A stretch of DNA of 64,000 nucleotides from 66-474 sp051961995 (GTDB lineage Bacteria; Pseudomonadota; Gammaproteobacteria; Xanthomonadales; Rhodanobacteraceae), in the NCBI GenBank assembly GCA_051961995.1, contig JBQCCR010000036.1, positions 1 to 64,000 of the forward strand, given 5' to 3'. Below are positions 38,716 through 46,391 of this stretch, piece by piece. The notes under the pieces were generated by a model. The model had not been told where the DNA came from and ran no database searches. It was given only the letters and a program-made list of their open reading frames with translations. The translations under genes were made by a program, and so were the position numbers. Position 1 is the first letter of the stretch, and the number at the start of each line of letters is the position of its first letter.

Positions 38716-39462
38716 CTATCTGGACGAAACGTACTTCTCGCGCCGGATGTGCTGCACCGGCAGGCCGGCTTCCTTCAGCACGTTGAAGGCGGCATCCACC
38801 ATGTCCGGGTTGCCGCAGAGATACGCGATGTCGTGATCGGCGCGCGGCTCGAATTCCGGCAGTACCTTCTGTACGTAACCGAGCCGATCGTGTTCGCGCG
38901 GGGCGGCGCGCGCGCCACGCGAGAAACACGGATGGAAGTCGAAGCCTTCGTGCGTGCGAGCGAAAGCCTCGAACTCCTCGCCGTACAGCAGTTCCTGTTC
39001 GGTGCGTGCGCCGTACAGCAGCACGAACTTGCAGCCGCGCCGCGCGATCGCCTGCTCGATCTTCGGCAGCATCGCGCGGTAGGGCGTGACCCCGGTGCCG
39101 GTGGCGATCAGCAGATAGCGCTGATTGGCGTCCTTGTCGTCGAGACAGAAACGCCCGTACGGGCCGCTGGCCTCGATCTGCCCGCCGTGCTCGAGCCCGC
39201 CCAGCAGCTCGGTCGCAGCGCCGCCCTGCACATAGGACACCGCGATCTCCAGCCGTTGCACCGCGCCCTCGCCGGAGCCGATCGTGCCGACCGAGTAACT
39301 GCGCTTGGTCGGCTTGCCGTCGGCGTAGTTGAAATGGACCTGGATGAATTGGCCCGGCATGAAAGCGAACGGTGCGCCGTCGGCACGCGCGAACGCCATG
39401 TGGCGCACGCTGGGCGCCAGCATGAAACTCTCTTCAAGGCGGAGTTGAAAACGTTCTGCCAC
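38716..39462 (-). CDS. ferredoxin-NADP reductase family flavoprotein
   Basis: 248 residues. FAD-binding R-S-Y-S-V-G near residue 55 and P-G-Q-F-I-Q-V near 37, NAD(P)-binding G-T-G-V-T-P-Y near 118, and the C-terminal C-G-N-P-x-M-V-D motif. No 2Fe-2S domain is fused. GTG 39462 is chosen because the first beta strand (F-Q-L-R-L-E-E-S) belongs to the fold; ATG 39423 has a better ribosome site but would cut it. Divergent from an ABC exporter operon with 45 bases between. Confidence 0.82.
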   Translation of the reverse strand: MAERFQLRLEESFMLAPSVRHMAFARADGAPFAFMPGQFIQVHFNYADGKPTKRSYSVGTIGSGEGAVQRLEIAVSYVQGGAATELLGGLEHGGQIEASGPYGRFCLDDKDANQRYLLIATGTGVTPYRAMLPKIEQAIARRGCKFVLLYGARTEQELLYGEEFEAFARTHEGFDFHPCFSRGARAAPREHDRLGYVQKVLPEFEPRADHDIAYLCGNPDMVDAAFNVLKEAGLPVQHIRREKYVSSR

Positions 39463-39492
39463 GGGCGGCCCAAGAACTCGGTTAAAGCCCGA

Positions 39493-39498
39493 TATACT
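39493..39498 (+). promoter_or_regulatory. -10 element TATACT just before the ABC transporter start
   Basis: TATACT ends 9 bases before the ATG at 39508, so a transcript from it would have a leader of only a few bases. No good -35 is present. Confidence 0.35.
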
Positions 39499-39507
39499 AC
39501 CGGACTT

Positions 39508-40464
39508 ATGCAAACCCCCGCAGCTGCGCGCGACCTCGCCGCGCTCGAAACCATAGATCTCCGCAAAACGTACTCCAACGGTGTGCAGGCGCTGAAGGGC
39601 GTCAGCCTGCGCGTGATGCCGGGGGATTTCTTCGCGCTGCTCGGCCCCAACGGCGCGGGCAAATCCACCCTGATCGGCATTCTCTCCTCGCTGGTGAATC
39701 CCACTGCGGGCGACGCCCGCGTGTTCGGGATCTCCATCCACGATGATCGCGGCGGCGTGATGCGCCAGATCGGGCTGGTCCCGCAGGAGATCAACTTCAA
39801 CCAGTTCGAGACGCCGTTCGAAGTCTGCGTCAACGTGGCGGGCTTCTACGGCATCCCGCGCGGGATCGCCAAGCAACGCGCGGAGAAATATCTCAACGAA
39901 CTGCGGATCTGGGACAAGGCCCATCAGGCCACGCGCATGATGTCAGGCGGCATGAAGCGCCGGCTGATGATCGCGCGCGCGATGATGAACGAGCCCAGAT
40001 TGCTGATCCTGGACGAACCCACCGCCGGCGTGGACATCGAGATCCGCCGCTCGATGTGGCACTTCATCACCGGCATCAACCGCGCCGGCACCACGGTGAT
40101 CCTGACCACGCATTACCTCGAGGAAGCCGAGCAGTTGTGCCGCAACATCGCGATCATCGACCACGGCACCATCGTCGAGAACACCTCGATGCGCACGCTG
40201 CTGGGCAAGCTGGACGTGGAGACCTTCGTGCTGGACATCCACGGCGATTGCGAAACGCTGCCGGACGTGCCGGGCGTGAAGCTCACCTGCGTGGACGGTC
40301 ACACGCTGGAAGCGGAGATGTCCAAGAAGCAGGACCTGAATTCACTGTTCGCCGCGCTCTCCGCGCACGGCGTCACCATCACCTCGATGCGCAACAAGAC
40401 CAACCGGCTGGAGGAATTGTTCGTGCGGCTGGTGGAAGGCAACTCGAACAAGGCCGCGGCATGA
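39508..40464 (+). CDS. ABC-2 type exporter ATP-binding protein
   Basis: 318 residues. Walker A G-P-N-G-A-G-K-S, signature M-S-G-G-M-K-R-R, Walker B L-L-I-L-D-E-P and switch histidine in T-T-H-Y-L-E-E-A. The C-terminal extension of about 80 residues is that of the YadG/DrrA-like group. With the overlapping permease gene it forms a two-gene ABC-2 exporter closely resembling E. coli yadG-yadH, whose substrate is unknown. Confidence 0.92.
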   Translation: MQTPAAARDLAALETIDLRKTYSNGVQALKGVSLRVMPGDFFALLGPNGAGKSTLIGILSSLVNPTAGDARVFGISIHDDRGGVMRQIGLVPQEINFNQFETPFEVCVNVAGFYGIPRGIAKQRAEKYLNELRIWDKAHQATRMMSGGMKRRLMIARAMMNEPRLLILDEPTAGVDIEIRRSMWHFITGINRAGTTVILTTHYLEEAEQLCRNIAIIDHGTIVENTSMRTLLGKLDVETFVLDIHGDCETLPDVPGVKLTCVDGHTLEAEMSKKQDLNSLFAALSAHGVTITSMRNKTNRLEELFVRLVEGNSNKAAA

Positions 40465-41285
40465 ACGACATGCGCACCGACGCCGCGATCAATGCCGGCG
40501 CCCGCGAATTCTCCCTCGCGCACGCCAATGCGGTCGCGCTCTACACCATCACCCGCCGCGAAGTGCGGCGCATGCTGCGCATCTGGACGCAGACGCTGAT
40601 CCCGCCGGCGATCACGATGACGCTGTACTTCGTGATCTTCGGCACGCTGATCGGTCGCCGCATCGGCAGCATGCACGGCTTCACCTACATGCAGTACATC
40701 GTGCCGGGCCTGGTGATGATGAGCATCATCAACAACTGCTATTCCAACATTACCTCCAGCTTCTTCGGTTCCAAGTTCGGACGCTATGTCGAGGAGCTGC
40801 TGGCCTCGCCGATGCCGAGCTGGGTGGTGCTGACCGGCTACGTCGCCGGCGCGGTGCTGCGCGGCTTGCTGGTAGGCGCAATCGTGCTCGGCATCGCGCT
40901 GCTGTTCACTTCATTGAAGCTGGAGCACCCGCTGGTGGCGGTGACCACCGTGCTGCTGGGCGCGACGATTTTCTCGCTGGCCGGTTTCATCAACGCGATG
41001 TTCGCGAAGAAGTTCGACGACATCGCCATCGTGCCGACCTTCGTGCTGACGCCGCTGACGTATCTGGGCGGCGTGTTCTACTCGGTCAACATGCTGGGCG
41101 AGCCGTGGCACGCGATCTCGCTGGTGAACCCGATCCTGTACATGGTCAACGCCTTTCGCTTCGGCGTGCTGGGTGTCGGCGACGTGCCGATCTGGATCGC
41201 GTATCTGGTGATGTGCGCGTTTGTGGCGGTGCTGGGCGGGATCGCGCTGACGCTGTTGCACAAGGGTGTGGGCTTGCGCTCCTGA
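40461..41285 (+). CDS. ABC-2 type transporter permease
   Basis: 274 residues with six membrane helices and the ABC-2 signature (about 235-255, N-P-I-L-Y-M-V-N-A-F-R). YadH-like. ATG 40461 overlaps the ATPase stop by 4 bases. A dispersed hairpin follows at 41405-41432. Confidence 0.92.
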   Translation: MNDMRTDAAINAGAREFSLAHANAVALYTITRREVRRMLRIWTQTLIPPAITMTLYFVIFGTLIGRRIGSMHGFTYMQYIVPGLVMMSIINNCYSNITSSFFGSKFGRYVEELLASPMPSWVVLTGYVAGAVLRGLLVGAIVLGIALLFTSLKLEHPLVAVTTVLLGATIFSLAGFINAMFAKKFDDIAIVPTFVLTPLTYLGGVFYSVNMLGEPWHAISLVNPILYMVNAFRFGVLGVGDVPIWIAYLVMCAFVAVLGGIALTLLHKGVGLRS

Positions 41286-41404
41286 TGCCGATCTCATCCC
41301 GGCGACGGAGCTCTTGGCCACGGATGGCAGCTGTTTGCCGGGACCCAGTGACTTTCCTGCACTGCCGCACGACGTCCATGTCTTTTCCTGCGCCGTCCAG
41401 CGGC

Positions 41405-41432
41405 GGTTACTTTCCTTTCGGGGAAAGTAACC
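41405..41432. repeat. GGTTACTTTCC/GGAAAGTAACC hairpin
   Basis: Perfect 11-base stem with a 6-base loop in the 177-base gap between convergent genes. A related element (GGCTACTT...AAGTAGCC) is at 43581-43606. Likely a dispersed repeat that doubles as a bidirectional terminator. Confidence 0.65.
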
Positions 41433-41462
41433 AAAGCCATCCATGGCCTGCACCGATGTGGA

Positions 41463-42140
41463 TTAGCCGTTTGGTGGTTCCGTACCCGTGAACTTCACCG
41501 GCGTGGCGCCGACGATCTGGCCCACGTGCGCCTTGTCGCTGACGTAGAGCTTCACTTCACGCTCGAATTTCAGCGTGCCGTTGACCGTCGCGCCGGGGCC
41601 GATCGTCACCACGGGCACATGGTCAATGCCGAAGTGGAACCAGCCCTCGTTCGGCTTGTGCACCAGGATGCCGCGGTCCACGCGTGCGTTGCCGGTCACG
41701 TCTATGTCGCCGTCCACGGTCTCGAGGCCGCCGCCGACGTGCGCGCCATTGACGCTGATGTGGCCGTTGACGTTGGTTGCGTTGCCGCCGACTTCGGCGC
41801 CGGGCGCGAGCGTCAGCGCGCCATTCACCGACTCGACGCCCTTGATCACGCGCGCACCGTTGTCCAGCGTGATCGAGCCGTTGACGGTGTCAGCGGATTT
41901 CGCTTCCGCGCGCTCGCCGAATTTGATCGAGCCGTTGACGGTGGAGGCGTCCTCCACCTTGGCGCCATCGGCCAGCCTGATCGAGCCGTTGACGGTGCTG
42001 GCGTCCTGCGGCGCCTGGCCGGCCTCGACGTGGATCGAGCCATTGACCTTGTCCATGCCGCTGTCGCTGTCGTCGCCCGCGACGCAGGCGGTGGTGAAGG
42101 CCAGCAGCGGCAGCAATACAAGCAGGATTCGCGCTTTCAT
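41463..42140 (-). CDS. lipoprotein with tandem VNG repeats (predicted beta-helix)
   Basis: 225 residues. The lipoprotein-like signal ends T-T-A-C (Cys 19). Residues about 32-210 consist of eight imperfect repeats of 18-22 residues, each opening V-N-G-(S/A/H/T)-I or V-D-G-D-I and continuing with alternating hydrophobic residues, the pattern of a left- or right-handed beta-solenoid such as bactofilins or adhesin-like polymers. ATG 42138-42140 has GAGGTGA upstream. It is likely surface or periplasmic. No enzymatic motif. Its relation to neighbours is unknown. Confidence 0.75.
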   Translation of the reverse strand: MKARILLVLLPLLAFTTACVAGDDSDSGMDKVNGSIHVEAGQAPQDASTVNGSIRLADGAKVEDASTVNGSIKFGERAEAKSADTVNGSITLDNGARVIKGVESVNGALTLAPGAEVGGNATNVNGHISVNGAHVGGGLETVDGDIDVTGNARVDRGILVHKPNEGWFHFGIDHVPVVTIGPGATVNGTLKFEREVKLYVSDKAHVGQIVGATPVKFTGTEPPNG

Positions 42141-42221
42141 GATTCACCTCGTGGCGGGTTCATGCGGCTTGGATGCTGCTGGCGAAGAGAGGGTTTAGCA
42201 ATGGCCGGAAGGTCATGCCGC

Positions 42222-42227
42222 TAAAAT
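42222..42227 (+). promoter_or_regulatory. -10 element TAAAAT of gpmA
   Basis: TAAAAT lies 25 bases ahead of the gpmA start, placing transcription start near 42234. No convincing -35 is seen. Confidence 0.4.
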
Positions 42228-42252
42228 GCCCCCTTTGCCAAGGAAGCCCGCC

Positions 42253-42999
42253 ATGCCCACCCTCGTCCTGCTTCGCCACGGCCAGTCGCAATGGAACATG
42301 GAGAACCGCTTTACCGGCTGGGCGGATGTGGATCTTTCCGAACTCGGACGGCGGGAGGCGCGCGAGGCCGGCGAACTGCTGAAGCGCGAAGGCTTCGACT
42401 TCGATCACGCGCACACCTCGGTGCTGAAGCGCGCGGTGCGCACGTTGTGGCAGGCGCAGGATGCGCTGGACCGGATGTGGCTGCCGGTGCACACGGACTG
42501 GCGCTTGAACGAGCGCCACTACGGAGCGCTGACGGGCCTCGACAAGGCCGAGACCGCCGCCAGGTACGGCGACGAACAGGTGCACATCTGGCGGCGCTCT
42601 TACGACATCCGCCCGCCGGCGTGGACGCCGGAACAGAACGTGATGGCGCACGATCCGCGCTACGCGGCGCTGGCGCCGGAACAGATTCCGCTCACCGAAT
42701 GCCTGAAGGACACCGTCGCGCGCGTGCTGCCGTACTGGCACGACACGCTGAAGCCTGCGCTGCTTGCGGGCCGGCGCGTGCTGGTGGTCGCGCACGGCAA
42801 CTCGCTGCGCGCGCTGATCAAGTACCTGGACAACATCTCCGACGAGGCGATCGTCGAATTGAACATCCCCACCGCCGTGCCGATCGTGTACGAATTCGAC
42901 GAGGCGCTGAATTCAAAGGGCCGCCGTTATCTCGGCAACGAGGCGGAGATCGCGGCGAAAGCGGCGGCGGTGGCGAAGCAGGGGCGAGCCGGGAAGTGA
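42253..42999 (+). CDS. gpmA: 2,3-bisphosphoglycerate-dependent phosphoglycerate mutase
   Basis: 248 residues, full length. Catalytic H9 in L-R-H-G-Q-S-x-W-N, acid in N-E-R-H-Y-G-A-L and second histidine in A-H-G-N-S-L-R. Interconverts 3- and 2-phosphoglycerate in glycolysis and gluconeogenesis. ATG 42253 has AAGGAA 8 bases upstream. Monocistronic. Confidence 0.95.
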   Translation: MPTLVLLRHGQSQWNMENRFTGWADVDLSELGRREAREAGELLKREGFDFDHAHTSVLKRAVRTLWQAQDALDRMWLPVHTDWRLNERHYGALTGLDKAETAARYGDEQVHIWRRSYDIRPPAWTPEQNVMAHDPRYAALAPEQIPLTECLKDTVARVLPYWHDTLKPALLAGRRVLVVAHGNSLRALIKYLDNISDEAIVELNIPTAVPIVYEFDEALNSKGRRYLGNEAEIAAKAAAVAKQGRAGK

Positions 43000-43114
43000 C
43001 GCGGAATGCGTTGAATCGCATTCCGTGCCGGCGAGCGCCCGAAGCAGGATGCGGGTCGCTTGGCGAGCGCAGGACGCGCGAGCTTGGCAACGCGTGCTCG
43101 GGATCATATGGACA

Positions 43115-43453
43115 TCAAAGCGCATCCCCATCCAGTTCGCCGGTGCGGATGCGGATCACCTGATCCAGCGATCTGACGAAGATCTTGCCGTCGCCGATCT
43201 TGCCGGTGCGCGCGGCCTGCATGATCGCCTCGATGGCGCGTTCGACCAGTGCGTCATCCAGCGCGATTTCCAGCTTCACCTTGGGCAGGAAATCCACCAC
43301 GTATTCCGCGCCGCGGTACAGCTCGGTGTGGCCCTTCTGCCGGCCGAAGCCCTTGACTTCGGTGACGGTGATGCCGGCCACGCCGACTTCCGCCAGCGCC
43401 TCGCGCACGTCGTCCAGCTTGAACGGCTTGATGATCGCGGTGATGAGTTTCAT
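43115..43453 (-). CDS. glnB: nitrogen regulatory protein P-II
   Basis: 112 residues with the two P-II signatures: Y51 (uridylylation site) in Y-R-G-A-E-Y and the B-loop region T-G-K-I-G-D-G-K-I-F. It senses 2-oxoglutarate and ATP/ADP and controls glutamine synthetase and NtrB. ATG 43453 is favoured over a start 4 codons upstream. No amtB or glnA is next to it, so GlnB is a better guess than GlnK. Confidence 0.93.
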   Translation of the reverse strand: MKLITAIIKPFKLDDVREALAEVGVAGITVTEVKGFGRQKGHTELYRGAEYVVDFLPKVKLEIALDDALVERAIEAIMQAARTGKIGDGKIFVRSLDQVIRIRTGELDGDAL

Positions 43454-43482
43454 TCGAATGCCCAACGCAAGGTTCCGTGCGA

Positions 43483-43488
43483 ACTATA
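43483..43488 (-). promoter_or_regulatory. -10 element TATAGT of glnB
   Basis: On the minus strand TATAGT ends 30 bases before the ATG; transcription would start near 43476. The -35 is unclear. Confidence 0.4.
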
Positions 43489-43580
43489 CGTGAGCCCCGA
43501 CGTCAGGGCATCCACAGAGCAGGCCAGGAATGGCCGTGTCGAAGTGAGCTCGGGGCCGTCATGCCGGTGCCAATGGTTTT

Positions 43581-43606
43581 GGCTACTTGCCGAAACAAAA
43601 GTAGCC
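43581..43606. repeat. GGCTACTT/AAGTAGCC hairpin
   Basis: 8-base stem between glnB and ctpA, same family as 41405-41432. The rest of the 254-base gap holds a GGATCCCGGCCTGCGCCGG-type element and nothing that looks coding. Confidence 0.6.
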
Positions 43607-43707
43607 CGCGAGCGGCAGCGAGCGGAACCAGGAATTCTTGCGACGCGGTCGCGACCGGATCCCGGCCTGCGCCGGTGACGAGCGAACGCAAGCGAAGCGC
43701 GAGAACG

Positions 43708-45078
43708 TCAGTGCTTGCTCGCTGCAGGCGTCGCCACCGGATGCGCCAGCGCCAGCCCCTTCAGCACGTGCAATGCCTCGGAAAGCGCGTAATCGTTCAC
43801 CGCAAGTTTGCCGGCATTCGCGGGCGCGGTATCGTCCGTCACCGGCGTGTTGCCCCTCAGATGATTGGGTAGATCGCTCTCGTGCTCGTCGTCGCCGGGC
43901 GCGCCGGCTTGCGTGCTGACGGTGAGATTGCCGAGCGTGATGTCGGGCGTGATGCCGGCGGCCTGGATCGAGGCACCATCCGGCGTGTAATAACGCGCGG
44001 TGGTGAGCTTGATCGCCTCGTCGTCGGACAGCGGCAGGATGGTCTGCACCGAGCCCTTGCCGAACGTGCGCTGGCCCATCAGCAGCGCGCGGTGGTCGTC
44101 TTTCAGCGCGCCCGCGACGATTTCCGCGGCCGAAGCGGTGCCGTTGTCCACCAGGACCACCATCGGCGCGCCATTCAACAAATCGCCCGGCGTGGCGCTG
44201 AAATTCAGGTCGGCTTCCTTCAGGCGCCCCTTGGTGCTGACGATGGTGCCGGAATCGAGGAATGCATCGCTGACGCCGACCGCCGCGGTCAACAGGCCGC
44301 CGGGGTTGGAGCGCAAGTCCAACACTGCTCCGCGCAACGGCCCGCTCTTCTTCTGCAGCTGATCCAGAGCGCGATCCAGATCGCCGGCCGTGTCTTCCTG
44401 GAACTGGCTGATGCGGATGTAGGCATAGCCGGGTTCCAGCATTTGCACCTTGACGCTGCCGACGTGGATGCGCTCGCGCGTCAGCGGAACCGTCACCGGC
44501 GCCTTGGCATCCGCGTGCAGGATGCCGAGCGTGATCTTGCTGCCGGGCGGGCCGCGCAACTGCTTGACTGCCGCATCCAGCGCATCCGGCTGCACGGTCT
44601 TGCCGTTGATGGAGACGATCACGTCGCCCGACTTGATGCCGGCGCGCGCGGCCGGCGTACCGTCGATCGGGGCGATGATGCGCAGCTGGTCGTTCAATTG
44701 CGCGACCTCGATGCCGAGCCCGGAATACGCGCCGGTGGTGTCCTCGGTGAGGTCCTTCAGGTCGCTGGTATCGAGGAAGTCGCTGTGCGGGTCCAGCCCG
44801 GCGAGCATGCCTTTGATGGCCGATTGCATCAGCGTCTTGTCGTCCACTTTGTCCACGTAGGCCTGCTTGACCATCGCGTACACGCGGGTGAAGGCGCGGA
44901 TGTCGGCGAGGTCCGGCGAATCGCTCGTGCCCGCGGATGCGACCGAGCTTGCCGCGGCGGGCGTGCTGATCACTTCCGGCGGCGCGCTCGACGATGCCGG
45001 CGCGGGCGGCGGTGCGGCCAAGGCGGTGGCGCTGCACGTCAGCAGCACAAGGGAAAGCAGGAAGTTGCGCAGGGACAT
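43708..45078 (-). CDS. ctpA: S41 family carboxy-terminal processing protease
   Basis: 456 residues. Sec signal peptide to about residue 21, an Ala/Pro/Ser linker, a PDZ domain (about 110-200) with G-L-G-I-E-V, and a protease domain with nucleophile S316 and general base K341, 25 residues apart as in Prc/CtpA. Periplasmic protease of envelope and cell-wall proteins. The start M-S-L-R-N-F at 45078 gives a proper signal peptide; a longer frame to 45138 does not. It follows envC, as in many gammaproteobacteria. Confidence 0.92.
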   Translation of the reverse strand: MSLRNFLLSLVLLTCSATALAAPPPAPASSSAPPEVISTPAAASSVASAGTSDSPDLADIRAFTRVYAMVKQAYVDKVDDKTLMQSAIKGMLAGLDPHSDFLDTSDLKDLTEDTTGAYSGLGIEVAQLNDQLRIIAPIDGTPAARAGIKSGDVIVSINGKTVQPDALDAAVKQLRGPPGSKITLGILHADAKAPVTVPLTRERIHVGSVKVQMLEPGYAYIRISQFQEDTAGDLDRALDQLQKKSGPLRGAVLDLRSNPGGLLTAAVGVSDAFLDSGTIVSTKGRLKEADLNFSATPGDLLNGAPMVVLVDNGTASAAEIVAGALKDDHRALLMGQRTFGKGSVQTILPLSDDEAIKLTTARYYTPDGASIQAAGITPDITLGNLTVSTQAGAPGDDEHESDLPNHLRGNTPVTDDTAPANAGKLAVNDYALSEALHVLKGLALAHPVATPAASKH

Positions 45079-45139
45079 GGAACGGTACCGGCAAGCGTTG
45101 CGCCGATTATGCGACAACACCGTGACAAAGACGTTCACG

Positions 45140-46306
45140 TCATCGTGACTTCAACCATTCCTTCGCATCCATCGGCTTGCCATCCTTGCGCAATTCGAAA
45201 TAGGCGCCCTGCTGCTGGCCGCGACCGACCGTGGCGATCGCCTGACCGGGCTTCACCCAGTCACCGACTTCGACCAGCGCGGCTTCGTTGCCGCCGTACA
45301 GGCTCATGTAGCCGCCGCCGTGATCCACGATCACCAGCTCGCCGAAGCCGCGCATGAAATCCGCCCAGGCCACGCGCCCATACGCGACCGCGTGCACCGT
45401 GGTGCCGGGCTTGGCCGCGATCACCAGGCCGTGTTCCAGTACCCCGGTGCCTGCCCGTACGGGGCCGCTGGCCGGCCACGGCAAGTCGGCTTTCGATTGC
45501 GCAAACGGCCGTTCACCACCGAGTTGCCTGGGAATATCAGCGAACACGTCCTTCAGCTTCTCCAGCAGTTGGTTCAAATCCTGCTGCTGGCGTTGCAATG
45601 CGGCGAGCTGATCCTTCTGCTGCGCAAGTTGCGCATCCGCCTGCGCCAGCAGTTTTTGTTGCGCATCGCGCGCCTGCTGCAGTGTCTGTGCCTGTGCCGC
45701 GCGTTGTCCACGTTGCGCGCGCAGCGCGGCTTGCCCGGACTCGATGCCCTGCTTCACCTGATCCAGTTTCGCGACGTCGGCAAGCAATGCGCGGATGCGT
45801 TGCACGCGGTCGTGCTGGAAATAACGCGAGTAGGCCAGCGCGCGCGCGATGCGCGACACGTCCTCGTCGCCCAGCAGCAGGGAAAGATCGCTGCCACGGT
45901 TCAGTGCGTAGGCTGCGCGCAACAGTTGCGCCAGCGCTGCGCGCTGTCCGGAAAGCCTCGATTCCAGCCGCGAGCGTTGATCCTGCAATTGCGCCAGCGA
46001 TTGCGACTTCGCCCCGATCGCCGCATCGGTTTCATGCAGCGCACGCGCGGCGTCGTTCAATTGCTGCGCCTGCCGGGCCAGCGTGGCATTGATCTGGTCG
46101 CGCTGCGTGCCGGTGGCGCGCTGGGCTGCGGCGAGCTGCGCGATCTGCTCGCGCACGGCGTCCAGCTTCTGCTGCGTTTGCGCCTGTTGCGCCTTGCGCT
46201 GTGCTTCGTCGGTCTGGGCGTAAGTGCTGGAGAAGACGAGCAGCGGGATCGCGCACGCGAGCGCGCGCAGAATTCGCAGCAAGGGGACGTTCCGGCAAGG
46301 GTACAT
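45140..46306 (-). CDS. envC: murein hydrolase activator EnvC
   Basis: 388 residues. Signal peptide to about residue 31, a long Gln/Ala-rich coiled coil (about 35-260) and a C-terminal LytM domain. The LytM zinc ligands are lost (E-H-G-L-V-I in place of H-x-G-x-D), as expected of EnvC, which activates amidases rather than cutting murein. It is upstream of ctpA on the same strand, 61 bases away. Confidence 0.92.
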   Translation of the reverse strand: MYPCRNVPLLRILRALACAIPLLVFSSTYAQTDEAQRKAQQAQTQQKLDAVREQIAQLAAAQRATGTQRDQINATLARQAQQLNDAARALHETDAAIGAKSQSLAQLQDQRSRLESRLSGQRAALAQLLRAAYALNRGSDLSLLLGDEDVSRIARALAYSRYFQHDRVQRIRALLADVAKLDQVKQGIESGQAALRAQRGQRAAQAQTLQQARDAQQKLLAQADAQLAQQKDQLAALQRQQQDLNQLLEKLKDVFADIPRQLGGERPFAQSKADLPWPASGPVRAGTGVLEHGLVIAAKPGTTVHAVAYGRVAWADFMRGFGELVIVDHGGGYMSLYGGNEAALVEVGDWVKPGQAIATVGRGQQQGAYFELRKDGKPMDAKEWLKSR

Positions 46307-46391
46307 GCGCGGCAATTATGGCCGGTCGATCGCTCCCGCAGGAGCCTTGCCGTGCGCAGGGGCGCTCCTGCATGGCTCGCGTGCGCAGACG

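Noticed and set aside
43583..45094. 503-codon frame on the same strand as ctpA
   Set aside because: It is out of frame with the protease, with no domain and Arg/His-rich composition.
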